Assembly (NCBI GenBank): GCA_030066455.1
Contig: JASJBQ010000131.1
Coordinates: 1-11,503 of the forward strand
Direction: 5' to 3'
Source of the DNA: Desulfobacterales bacterium
GTDB taxonomy: Bacteria > Desulfobacterota > Desulfobacteria > Desulfobacterales > UBA5852
DNA length: 11,503 nt
Positions 1 to 6,794 of the stretch are shown here, piece after piece; position 1 is the first letter of the stretch; every line of letters starts with the position of its first letter. The notes beneath the pieces were generated by a model that worked only from the letters and a program-made list of their open reading frames with translations, had not been told where the DNA came from and did no database searches. The translations under genes were made by a program, and so were the position numbers.

Positions 1-1
1 C

Positions 2-151
2 CGGGAATTTCGGATTCGAGATTGCCAGGGGGCCGCCAAGAAGGCTATTGAAGACCAAACGCCGAAAGGCCAGCAGATTGTCTCGGAGCGGATTGCATCG
101 CGCACGCCGCCAACCGCAGCGCGTTGGTCGCGCTCGGGTGCGTACCCATGA
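2..151 (+). CDS. Possible C-terminal tail of an unidentified gene entering from the left edge
   Basis: Frame 2 is open from the window edge to a TGA ending at 151. It would encode about 49 residues, including the stretch KKAIEDQTPKGQQIVSERIA, which has the charged, helical look of a real protein C-terminus. After that it becomes Arg/Pro/Ala-rich and less convincing. Frame 3 is also open here and runs on to 842, but it looks like a GC-rich artefact. No start is visible and I recognise no family. If real, this gene runs toward the DUF123 gene with about 45 bp between them. A non-coding intergenic stretch is an equally good reading. Confidence 0.2.
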   Translation, partial: REFRIRDCQGAAKKAIEDQTPKGQQIVSERIASRTPPTAARWSRSGAYP

Positions 152-196
152 TCTCAGGGAGCGTGCGGCTCACAACCGTTCACCCTCGCCGTTGAG

Positions 197-703
197 GTGC
201 CCGTGCCCCGCCAGAAGCAAGCCGGCGCAAACGCGCTTCGCATCAGGCCCACCGCCGCAACAGGGACATACATTCTATACTTGGAACTTAAATCGCGTAA
301 GCGAATCGTGGTCGGTAAACAGGGCGCCACCCACTTCGCTCCCGGCTGTTATGCCTATGTGGGCCGGGCATTCGGGCCCGGTGGCCTGGCGGCACGCCTG
401 GCCCACCACCTGGGCCGGGCGGCGTCGCCGCACTGGCATATCGACTACCTTAGGCTTCACGCCGGCATCAGGGAGATCTGGTATGCGCGCACGCACCCCT
501 CCGCCGAGCACCGGTGGGCCCGGGCGCTGTCGGCCATACGCGGCGCTGAAATGCCGATCCCCGGCTTCGGCAGCTCGGACTGCGGTTGCCCGTCCCACCT
601 GGTTCGATTTGCCCGCACCCCCTGTCGATCCACCTTCCGGCGCCATTTGCGTCGGCTCTCGGGTGCCGCCCCCGCCCCCATCCACCGGGTCGTGTTCAGG
701 TGA
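197..703 (+). CDS. DUF123 / Uri-type GIY-YIG-like nuclease domain protein
   Basis: The product is 168 aa and has the signature blocks of the DUF123 family (COG1833), small proteins related to GIY-YIG endonucleases. Visible blocks are GTYILYLEL (residues 23-31), the core YAYVGRAFGPGGLAARLAHH (52-71) with the conserved YVG, GPGGL, Arg and His, then HWHIDYLR (79-86), and a Cys-containing block GFGSSDCGCPSHL (123-135). Family members are often only about 120-140 aa, so the basic tail after residue 140 is extra. Nuclease activity is proposed from fold similarity; the true substrate of the family is not established. The start is taken as GTG at 197, but a second GTG two codons later is equally possible because no strong ribosome binding site is seen. 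The gene stands alone and converges with the PilZ gene, 135 bp away. Family assignment is confident; function is not. Confidence 0.82.
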   Translation: MPVPRQKQAGANALRIRPTAATGTYILYLELKSRKRIVVGKQGATHFAPGCYAYVGRAFGPGGLAARLAHHLGRAASPHWHIDYLRLHAGIREIWYARTHPSAEHRWARALSAIRGAEMPIPGFGSSDCGCPSHLVRFARTPCRSTFRRHLRRLSGAAPAPIHRVVFR

Positions 704-766
704 CCGCCATCAACGCGCGGTGCGCTTGCGAAGATGCGGAAGAATTGGGTGTGTGAAGGGAGTTTT

Positions 767-783
767 GCCGCATTGGATGCGGC
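767..783. other. Short perfect hairpin between convergent genes
   Basis: GCCGCA (767-772) and TGCGGC (778-783) form a perfect 6-bp stem with a 5-nt loop in the 135-bp gap between the DUF123 gene and the PilZ gene. Neither strand has a T-run after the stem; the TTTT at 763-766 lies on the wrong side for the plus strand and reads as A's after the stem on the minus strand. It therefore does not qualify as a classical intrinsic terminator. It may still stabilise an mRNA 3' end. Nothing else notable is seen in this gap. Confidence 0.3.
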
Positions 784-838
784 TCGCAGGTTCGTTAGGG
801 CTGCAAGCACAGCACAGCCATGGCGCAGCGCAAAGATG

Positions 839-1645
839 CTAACCTTCGGTGGTGAGGGATTCGATATAGCTCTTCAGGGTTTCGGGCAGCGTGTCGAACA
901 GAACGCCGGCTTCGATCGTCTCGCCCCGGCGATACACATTGCGGACCTGCCCCTCGACAATGTAGCCGTGCGGCGACTGGGGGGCACGAATCCGGAGCAA
1001 GATCCGGTCGGAGATCTCCAGCTGAACGCTGTCGGTCGCGTCGGCCGGTGCCGTGATGCGGCAGCCCTTGTGGTTGATGTCTACAATTTCCATCGGCAGG
1101 GTTTTGCGTACGTCCACCCGGGCCGGCAACGTGCAGGCGAGACGCCGCTGGGAGCGACGTTCGATATTGAGGACCTCCGTGGGCGCTTCCAGCACCATGG
1201 TCGGCTGGGGGTCGTCGGATAGGCATTCGAACCGCGTATTGAACATATGGTAAATATCGTCGGCAAGATAATAGGTGGAGACGACCATGCCGGGCTTTAA
1301 ACGGCCCGCCAAACGGTCCAGGGCCGCATCGATGCTGACGAGAACCCGGCCGTCCTCGCCGGCGCCGATCAGTTGGCTGCCGAACATGAAATCCATCTCT
1401 TCGATGCGGACCTGAAGCGCCGCCCCCACCTCGAGGGTATAGCCATGGGCCAACTCGACCGTATGCATACCGAAGACCCCTTTCTGGGCAATGGCTTTTT
1501 CGATCGTCCCCTTGTGGCGCTGAAGGACCGCAAGGGCCGAGGGCATAATAGGCACAATCGATCTGAATTGAAAAGGTATGAATGGCTTTCCTTCCCAGCG
1601 GCGAGGCGGCTGCGGATCGGTGTCGACCTGCACCGCAGACCTCAT
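839..1645 (-). CDS. PilZ-domain protein, likely c-di-GMP receptor (YcgR-like)
   Basis: The product is up to 268 aa. Its C-terminal half carries the two signatures of a c-di-GMP-binding PilZ domain: an arginine motif RRSQRR (163-168, fitting RxxxR) and DINHKG (189-194), where Asn replaces the usual Ser of DxSxxG. They are followed by a beta-rich stretch ending in AGVLFDTLP. Residues about 70-140 resemble the YcgR-type N-terminal domain (VGAALQVRIEE, GMVVSTYYLADD). Proteins of this layout act as c-di-GMP sensors that control motility, exopolysaccharide or other surface traits; the target here is unknown. The ATG at 1645 overlaps the recD2 stop as ATGA, suggesting translational coupling, but residues 1-33 look atypical. 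The ATG at 1546 (MPSALAVLQRH) is an alternative start, although neither has a clear ribosome binding site. It is the last gene of the trmO-recD2-pilZ operon. Confidence 0.85.
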   Translation of the reverse strand: MRSAVQVDTDPQPPRRWEGKPFIPFQFRSIVPIMPSALAVLQRHKGTIEKAIAQKGVFGMHTVELAHGYTLEVGAALQVRIEEMDFMFGSQLIGAGEDGRVLVSIDAALDRLAGRLKPGMVVSTYYLADDIYHMFNTRFECLSDDPQPTMVLEAPTEVLNIERRSQRRLACTLPARVDVRKTLPMEIVDINHKGCRITAPADATDSVQLEISDRILLRIRAPQSPHGYIVEGQVRNVYRRGETIEAGVLFDTLPETLKSYIESLTTEG

Positions 1646-3819
1646 GGCGCGACACCGTTCGTTGCGGGGTGGCGCAGGCGCCTTTCGAGGGCCGTAAAAC
1701 GCTGCCGCTGGGAGGCGTTTTTAGTGGCCAGGGCCAAGGCCCGGGGGGTCCCCACCAGAATGACAAGGCGGCGGCCGCGGGTGACGGCCGTATACAGCAG
1801 ATTGCGTTGCAGGAGAATGTAATGCTGGGTCAGGACCGGCACGACCACGGCCGGGAATTCCGAACCCTGTGATTTGTGCACCGTCATGGCATAAGCCAAT
1901 ACGATTTCATCCAGTTCATCGGTGTCGTAATCCACTTCCCGGCCGTCGAAATCGACCCCCACGGCCGCCCCCGTCCCGCCGATACGGCGGATGGTGCCGA
2001 TATCGCCGTTGTAGACGTCCTTGTCGTAATTGTTGCGCACCTGCATGATCTTGTCGTTGACCCGCAGGGTGTGCGTGCCGCGGGGCAGTTCTGGCCCGAC
2101 GGGATTGAGCCGCGCCTGCAACGCCCGGTTGAGGTTGGCGGCGCCGACGACCCCCCGGTGCATGGGGCTCAACACTTGAATGTCGCGCACCGCATCGAGA
2201 CCGAATCTTCGGGGGATGCGCTCGGCAACCAGGTGAACGATGGTGCCCAAAGCCTTTTCCGGATCTTCCCGCTCGATGAAGAAAAAATCGTTGCCGGCGG
2301 CGTCGTTCGACCAGCGGGGCATCTTGCCGGCGTTGATACGATGGGCGTTGCGCACAATCGCGCTGCTCCGGGCCTGGCGGTAAATTTGGGTGAGGGTGGC
2401 CACCGGAAAGCGCCGCGAGGCGATGATATCGCGCAGAACGTTGCCCGGCCCCACCGAGGGCAGCTGGTCGATGTCGCCCACCAGGATCAGGCGTGCACCG
2501 CGCGGAAGCGCCTGCAGGAGATGGTGCATGAGCCGGGTGTCGATCATCGAGGCCTCGTCCACGATCACGAGGTCGGTGGCCAGGGGCCGATCCGGATTGC
2601 GCTGGAACCCCCCTTTCTGAAAACTGTATTCCAGGAGGCGGTGAATGGTGGTGGCCCGGTGCTGGGCGGCCTCGGCCATGCGTTTGGCTGCCCGCCCGGT
2701 GGGCGCCGTCAGATGGATGCGAACTCGATGCCGGGACTGGAGCGCCATTATCGCCTTGATGATCGTCGTCTTACCGGTTCCCGGACCACCGGTGATGATC
2801 AGCACCTGGGCATCCAGTGCCGCGGCCACGGCCGCTTTCTGCTGGTCGGCGAGTTCAATCCCCAGGTGCGGCTGAACCCAGGCAAGCACGCGGTCGGGGT
2901 CCTCCGGCGGCACCCCGCCCTGTTCGTGCTGCAGCCGCAGAAGATGCCGGGTGACGCTCACCTCGCACTTGTGGAGCGCCTTTTGATAGACGGCCGTTTG
3001 CGGCGGGGCTGCGTCGGTGTCCAGGACCAGGCGTTTTTTCCCGGCCAGGCGTTCGACAGCCTGTGCGCACAACACCGGATCGATCTCCAGAAGCGCGGTG
3101 GCCTCTTTTTCAAGTTCTGACCGGGGGCTGTAAACGTGGCCGTTTTCGGCCTGTTCGGCCAGCAAATGCAGGACGCCGGCTTCGACCCGCGCCGGCGCCG
3201 TCGGATCGTAATCGAGCTGGCGCGCCATGCGATCGGCGGTCTGGAACCCGATCCCCCGAATGTCGTCGGCCAGGCGATAGGGATTGTGGCGAAGCACCGC
3301 CACGGCCTGTTCGCCATAGGTTTTCAGAATCCGGGCGGCGTGGCCGGTGGGCAATTCGTGGGCCTGCAGAAAGAGCATGATCTCTCTTAGATCCCGATGC
3401 GCCGACCAGGCCGCCTCGATCTGGGCCAGGCGCTTGGCGCCGATGCCTTTGACTTCCCTCAGCCGATGGATATCCGCTTCGATCACCGCCAGGGTCCGCC
3501 GCCCGAAACGCGCCACGATGCGTGACGCCATTTCCGGCCCGATCCCCTTGATCTGGCCCGACCCCAGATAGTTGCGAATGCTTTTTTCGGTGGTGGGGAT
3601 ACCGATCTTGAAGGCCTGCACGCGGAACTGGCGCCCGAAGGCGGCATGCTGCTGCCATTCGCCCTGGAGCTGCAGCACCTCTCCCGGCCGGGGGTTCATC
3701 AGCGGGCCGACCACCGTCACGGGTGCACCCTTGGCTTCGGTTATCAGGCGCGCCACCGTGAACCCCGATTCCTCGCTGTAATAGGTGACTTTCTCCACCT
3801 GCCCCGAAAGCGCCTCCAT
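1642..3819 (-). CDS. recD2: RecD2-type superfamily 1B DNA helicase (RecD-like ATPase)
   Basis: The product is a 725-aa helicase of the RecD2/YrrC family, 5'-3' DNA helicases found without RecBC and linked to repair and replication-fork processing. Numbered from the ATG at 3819: an N-terminal OB-like segment; helix-hairpin-helix repeats near 83-102, 120-134 and 181-199 (each with a GIG motif); Walker A GGPGTGKTT at 344-352; Walker B DEAS at 421-424; GDIDQLPSVGPGNVL from 448; YRQ at 480-482; the UvrD-like C-terminal motif TVHKSQGSEF ending near 655; and the motif VI arginine in YTAVTRGRRL from 676. All motor motifs are intact and the length is typical. The start at 3819 (MEALSGQVEKV) has GGGAG 7 nt upstream; the longer frame to 3891 would overlap trmO and adds low-quality sequence. 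It begins 14 bp after trmO and its stop overlaps the PilZ start codon. Confidence 0.95.
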   Translation of the reverse strand: MEALSGQVEKVTYYSEESGFTVARLITEAKGAPVTVVGPLMNPRPGEVLQLQGEWQQHAAFGRQFRVQAFKIGIPTTEKSIRNYLGSGQIKGIGPEMASRIVARFGRRTLAVIEADIHRLREVKGIGAKRLAQIEAAWSAHRDLREIMLFLQAHELPTGHAARILKTYGEQAVAVLRHNPYRLADDIRGIGFQTADRMARQLDYDPTAPARVEAGVLHLLAEQAENGHVYSPRSELEKEATALLEIDPVLCAQAVERLAGKKRLVLDTDAAPPQTAVYQKALHKCEVSVTRHLLRLQHEQGGVPPEDPDRVLAWVQPHLGIELADQQKAAVAAALDAQVLIITGGPGTGKTTIIKAIMALQSRHRVRIHLTAPTGRAAKRMAEAAQHRATTIHRLLEYSFQKGGFQRNPDRPLATDLVIVDEASMIDTRLMHHLLQALPRGARLILVGDIDQLPSVGPGNVLRDIIASRRFPVATLTQIYRQARSSAIVRNAHRINAGKMPRWSNDAAGNDFFFIEREDPEKALGTIVHLVAERIPRRFGLDAVRDIQVLSPMHRGVVGAANLNRALQARLNPVGPELPRGTHTLRVNDKIMQVRNNYDKDVYNGDIGTIRRIGGTGAAVGVDFDGREVDYDTDELDEIVLAYAMTVHKSQGSEFPAVVVPVLTQHYILLQRNLLYTAVTRGRRLVILVGTPRALALATKNASQRQRFTALERRLRHPATNGVAP

Positions 3820-3833
3820 GCGCCGGCTCCCGG

Positions 3834-4244
3834 TCAGACCCAGTCCGGCCGCCGCAGGTCCGACAGATCGCGGCTGGTGGGGATGAAACACTTGATATCG
3901 ATGACGGGGGTGTCGTCGAAGGCGTCGATGCGGTCAATGCTGATCCGACCGGCATCGATGGCCTCGATGCGGCAGAGGCTCATCCCGATGAGGTTCGGCC
4001 GCAGGGGCGAGTGGGTGGCGAATACACCCGTGAGCGGATTCTTCGGATCGCGACAGGGATGGACTTTCAGGACGGAGCGTCCTTCGGCGTGATCGTTCCG
4101 ATCGAACCAGAAGAACACCTGAATGTGCGAGAAGTCTTCCAAACCGGCCATGGCCGGCCGGAACGGCGGCTCGATTTCGATCCAGACGGTATCGTCCGTA
4201 CGTCGGACAAAACCAATGGGTGAGATTTCAAAAGGTGTGCGCAT
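3834..4244 (-). CDS. trmO: TrmO / TsaA-like SAM-dependent tRNA methyltransferase (short form)
   Basis: The product is a 136-aa protein of the TsaA/UPF0066 family. E. coli TrmO of this family N6-methylates t6A at position 37 of tRNA(Thr) using S-adenosylmethionine. Visible blocks are ISPIGFV (7-13), the core GLEDFSHIQVFFWF (34-47), VHPCRDPKNPLTGVFATHSP (61-80) followed by LRPN (81-84) and IG (86-87), and the terminal DDTPVIDIKCFIP (110-122). The protein is about 100 residues shorter than E. coli TrmO because it lacks the C-terminal extension, as many short homologues do. His78 stands where many members have Arg (ATRSP). The start at 4244 has GAGGA 5 nt upstream; the longer open frame to 4373 is poor sequence. 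It is the first gene of the trmO-recD2-pilZ operon. Methyl transfer to t6A is inferred from the family; the short forms are less well tested. Confidence 0.88.
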   Translation of the reverse strand: MRTPFEISPIGFVRRTDDTVWIEIEPPFRPAMAGLEDFSHIQVFFWFDRNDHAEGRSVLKVHPCRDPKNPLTGVFATHSPLRPNLIGMSLCRIEAIDAGRISIDRIDAFDDTPVIDIKCFIPTSRDLSDLRRPDWV

Positions 4245-4472
4245 CGTGGTCCTCGTGGTTGTCTTGCCATCCGATGGATGAGCATGGACGGCCCTCTTGG
4301 CCCCCCCGGGCAGATGGCACGGGTTTTCCGGTGGATGCAGGCGATTCCACCGGCCAGCTCGCGGCCAACGCATGGAACGGCTTGATCCCGGCGACCAAAT
4401 CCGCTATCCCCAGCATGTCCGGGGGGCCGGTTTTTCGGCGGTCCCCTTTTCCCATCAGCAAGGACCGATACC
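4245..4472. promoter_or_regulatory. Divergent intergenic region trmO / ltaE
   Basis: This 228-bp region must carry the promoters of both the trmO operon and ltaE. Two dyads are visible. CCGGTGGA (4328-4335) pairs perfectly with TCCACCGG (4346-4353), an 8-bp stem with a 10-nt loop; it could be an operator or a leader hairpin. A second hairpin lies close to ltaE and is listed separately. A weak sigma70-like pair for ltaE is TTGATC (4382-4387), a 17-nt spacer, then TATCCC (4405-4410), matching only 4/6 and 3/6. No convincing promoter for trmO was found by eye and no riboswitch class was recognised. Confidence 0.3.
4421..4450 (+). terminator. Terminator-like hairpin in the ltaE leader (weak)
   Basis: A GGGG run at 4421 pairs with CCCC at 4443-4446, enclosing an inner CCG/CGG pairing around a T-rich loop. 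The stem is followed directly by TTTT (4447-4450). The arrangement resembles an intrinsic terminator or attenuator, but it ends only 22 nt before the ltaE ATG, the stem has internal mismatches and the T-run is short. If the weak promoter at 4382-4410 is used, the hairpin would sit at the very 5' end of the ltaE transcript. A chance structure in GC-rich DNA is possible. Confidence 0.25.
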
Positions 4473-5510
4473 ATGAACCCGATCGATCTGCGTTCCGACA
4501 CGGTCACCCTGCCCACGGGAGCCATGCGCCGCGCCATGGCGGAGGCCCGGCTCGGCGACGATGTCTTCGGCGAAGACCCCAGCGTGCGGCGACTGGAGGA
4601 AAGGGCCGCCGCATTCGCCGGCAAGGAGGCCGCGCTCTTCGTCCCCAGCGGCACCATGGCCAACCTGGTGAGCCTGCTGACCCACTGCGGGCGTGGCGAT
4701 GAATTCATCGTGGGCGACCAGGCCCATATTTTCTATTACGAACAAGGCGGCAGCGCCCAGGTGGGCGGCATTCATCCACGCACGGTGGCCAACCGCCCCG
4801 ACGGCACTCTCGATCTGGAGGCCGTGCGTCATGCCGTCCGCGCCGACGACGTCCACTTTCCGCGCTCGCGCCTGATCGCACTCGAAAACACCCACAACCG
4901 CTGCAGCGGCTCACCGCTGCCCCCGGAATATCTGAAAAAGGTGGCCGATCTGGCCGCCGACCACGGACTCGCGGTCCATGTGGACGGGGCCCGGATCTTC
5001 AACGCCGCCGCCGCCCTCGGCGTCACCGTCAAGGCGCTGGCGGAAAACGCCGATTCCCTTTCCTTCTGCCTGAGCAAGGGCTTGGCGGCACCGGTGGGCT
5101 CGCTGGTTTGCGCCCGCCGCGATTTCATTGCCCGGGCCCGCCGCCAGCGCAAGGTGCTGGGCGGCGGGATGCGTCAGGCCGGCGTCCTGGCGGCCGCCGG
5201 GCTCGTGGCCCTGGAGACGATGACGGACCGCCTGGTCGAGGACCATGCCAATGCCCAACGCCTGGCCCGGGGTTTGGCCGCGATGCCCGGCGTCCGGATC
5301 GACCCCGCGACCGTCCGAACCAATATCGTCTACGTTGATTTCGAACCGTCGGCACCGCCGCTGACCGCGACGGTCGCCCGCCTGGCGGAGCACAACGTGC
5401 AGGTGCTGGCCACGGGCCCCAGCCAGATCCGCGCGGTCACCCACTTCGGCATCACGGACGAAGATATCGCGCGCGCGCTGGCGGCTTTCCGGCGCTGTCT
5501 TGATTCTTGA
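4473..5510 (+). CDS. ltaE: Low-specificity L-threonine aldolase (PLP-dependent)
   Basis: The product is a 345-aa fold-type I pyridoxal-phosphate enzyme of the threonine aldolase family (GntG/LtaE group), which splits L-threonine or L-allo-threonine into glycine and acetaldehyde. Seen in the sequence are the N-terminal RSDTVTLPT (7-15), GDDVFGEDPSV (28-38), PSGTMANL (58-65), the cofactor aspartate in VHVDGARIFNAA (168-179), the Schiff-base lysine K202 in SFCLSKGLAAPVGS, and RKVLGGGMRQAG following it. The length agrees with E. coli LtaE (333 aa), and all key residues are present, so it should be active in the cytoplasm in glycine/threonine metabolism. The ATG has AAGGA 8 nt upstream. The gene stands alone between the divergent trmO operon and the convergent lipoprotein gene, whose stop lies 57 bp downstream; no clear terminator is visible in that gap. 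Confidence 0.93.
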   Translation: MNPIDLRSDTVTLPTGAMRRAMAEARLGDDVFGEDPSVRRLEERAAAFAGKEAALFVPSGTMANLVSLLTHCGRGDEFIVGDQAHIFYYEQGGSAQVGGIHPRTVANRPDGTLDLEAVRHAVRADDVHFPRSRLIALENTHNRCSGSPLPPEYLKKVADLAADHGLAVHVDGARIFNAAAALGVTVKALAENADSLSFCLSKGLAAPVGSLVCARRDFIARARRQRKVLGGGMRQAGVLAAAGLVALETMTDRLVEDHANAQRLARGLAAMPGVRIDPATVRTNIVYVDFEPSAPPLTATVARLAEHNVQVLATGPSQIRAVTHFGITDEDIARALAAFRRCLDS

Positions 5511-5567
5511 CGCGCCTGGTAGCGGGCCGCGCCGGCGATGGGCGTCAAACGACCTCCCCGGGAGCGA

Positions 5568-5894
5568 TCAGTGCCCGGCGGGATGTTTGGCGGGCTCGTG
5601 GGCGCCCTTCGCGGCCTTGTCCGCATGCGGCACGTTCAGCACCCATTCCCCCTCTTTTTTCGCCAGAAAGATCACCGCCTTGACGGCAATGTCGCCCGAC
5701 ACCTCCACCATGGCCGTATCGTCATCCTGCTCGATGACCTTGTAGACCACCCGCGAGGTGTCCATTTCAAATCCTTCGTGATGAACCGCGACCTGCTGGT
5801 CGACGATTTTCCGAGCGGCCTCCTCGGGCTTCTGCTCGGCGCAGCCGATCATCAGCAGCCCCGCTGCCAGCAGCATACAGATTCCTTTGGTCAT
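5568..5894 (-). CDS. Small predicted lipoprotein, function unknown
   Basis: The product is 108 aa with a lipoprotein signal peptide: short basic start (MTK), hydrophobic core (ICMLLAAGLLMI), and a cysteine at residue 18 after Met-Ile-Gly, a slightly unusual lipobox. The mature part begins with an acidic, Gln-rich linker. A short alpha/beta-like stretch follows (VVYKVIEQDDDTAMVEVSGD, then VKAVIFLAKKEGEWVLNV), reminiscent of small secreted lipoproteins in which a Trp near the end closes a beta-sheet. The last 20 residues contain four His (PHADKAAKGAHEPAKHPAGH), which could bind metal or be a disordered tail. A strong AAGGAG lies 5 nt before the ATG. It is the last minus-strand gene after waaP (81-bp gap) and may be an operon member or have its own promoter. 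I do not recognise a named family. Confidence 0.8.
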   Translation of the reverse strand: MTKGICMLLAAGLLMIGCAEQKPEEAARKIVDQQVAVHHEGFEMDTSRVVYKVIEQDDDTAMVEVSGDIAVKAVIFLAKKEGEWVLNVPHADKAAKGAHEPAKHPAGH

Positions 5895-5975
5895 GATTTC
5901 TCCTTGGGTTCGGGTTTATTGCCTGGTTTCCGCGTCATGAACGCAATGCCACCCGCAGGGTCTCATTGCCGGTCT

Positions 5976-6794
5976 TCAGACCCGCTCGGGGTGGTGCCGT
6001 GCAAAGGTGCGCAGGTCCTGGGCCCGTTTGCGGGCCACCTGCCGCCAGAAACCGCCGCCCTCCGCCAGCGCCGTGCGCAGCGATTGGCCGGTGTAGGCCC
6101 GGATGAAACGCAGCCGGTCCGTCCGCGTCAAACCGGCCCGGTCGCTCGAAAAATAGATCCCGGCGATATCCTTGACCCGCCAGCGCCGCGGCAGACAACG
6201 TCGCCGCCGGACGCGGTGCAGATCGATCAGATAGAGACGGGGCGCCCTTTCGTCCGGTATCCGGCCGTCGGCGCGGCGCTCGAGAAGCAGGTGGCACAGA
6301 TAAAAATCGCGGTGCACGAGGCCGGCGGCGTGAAGGCGCCGTGCGATGCGGGCCACCTCCGCGATCAGGGCACGCTTGAAAACCGGCGACGGCGGACGAG
6401 TTTGCCAGTGCCTGCAGAGATCCTCCAGACTGACCGTGTTTTCCAACGCCTCGGTGATGACAAACGACTGCCGGCGAGCCGGACTCCATCCCCGGCGGCC
6501 GAAGGCCACCCGCCGCATGGTGGGCACGCCGATGGCGTCGAGTTCACCCAGCGCACGCCATTCGTTGCCGGCATCCGTCACCGGCCAGCGCAGCTGCCCG
6601 ATGTAGCGCAGGAGCACACCCCAGCCCACCCCGCGGTGCAACTTGGCGAAGTAGACGCGTCCGTCCCGGTGGAAGCGCAGGGTGGTGCGCCCCTGGCGGG
6701 ACTTGAAAACCTCCCCGTCAAGATCCATGATGGCCTCGAAGGGTTCCCGCCCGTACCACCCCCGTTGCCAGCGATCCGGCAGCCTGAGAATCAC
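5976..6794 (-). CDS. waaP: Lipopolysaccharide core heptose(I) kinase
   Basis: The product is a 272-aa protein of the WaaP/RfaP (Kdo/WaaP kinase) family, which phosphorylates heptose I of the LPS inner core with ATP on the cytoplasmic side of the inner membrane. Seen are GEVFKSRQGRTTLRF (27-41), the ATP-site lysine K51 in YFAKLHRGVGWG, NEWRALGELDAIGVPTM (77-93), the catalytic loop HRDFYLCHLLL (161-171) with D163, equivalent to the catalytic D162 of E. coli WaaP, and LIDLHRV (189-195) with the Mg-binding D191. The length matches E. coli WaaP (265 aa) and all kinase residues are intact. Translation starts at a GTG whose GTGA overlaps the waaG stop, implying translational coupling. The waaG-waaP order is the same as in the E. 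coli waa operon. The C-terminal half is very Arg-rich. Confidence 0.93.
   Translation of the reverse strand: MILRLPDRWQRGWYGREPFEAIMDLDGEVFKSRQGRTTLRFHRDGRVYFAKLHRGVGWGVLLRYIGQLRWPVTDAGNEWRALGELDAIGVPTMRRVAFGRRGWSPARRQSFVITEALENTVSLEDLCRHWQTRPPSPVFKRALIAEVARIARRLHAAGLVHRDFYLCHLLLERRADGRIPDERAPRLYLIDLHRVRRRRCLPRRWRVKDIAGIYFSSDRAGLTRTDRLRFIRAYTGQSLRTALAEGGGFWRQVARKRAQDLRTFARHHPERV

Noticed and set aside
767..783. Bidirectional intrinsic terminator between the DUF123 and PilZ genes
   Set aside because: The stem is perfect but no T-run follows it on either strand.
48..842. 264-codon open frame on the plus strand overlapping the DUF123 gene
   Set aside because: It is in a different frame from the DUF123 gene and is Arg/Pro-rich with no motif, while the overlapping frame carries clear family signatures.
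1876..3120. 414-codon open frame on the plus strand
   Set aside because: Fully antisense to recD2, whose helicase motifs are unmistakable; composition is rich in His, Gly, Asp and Val as expected for a shadow frame.
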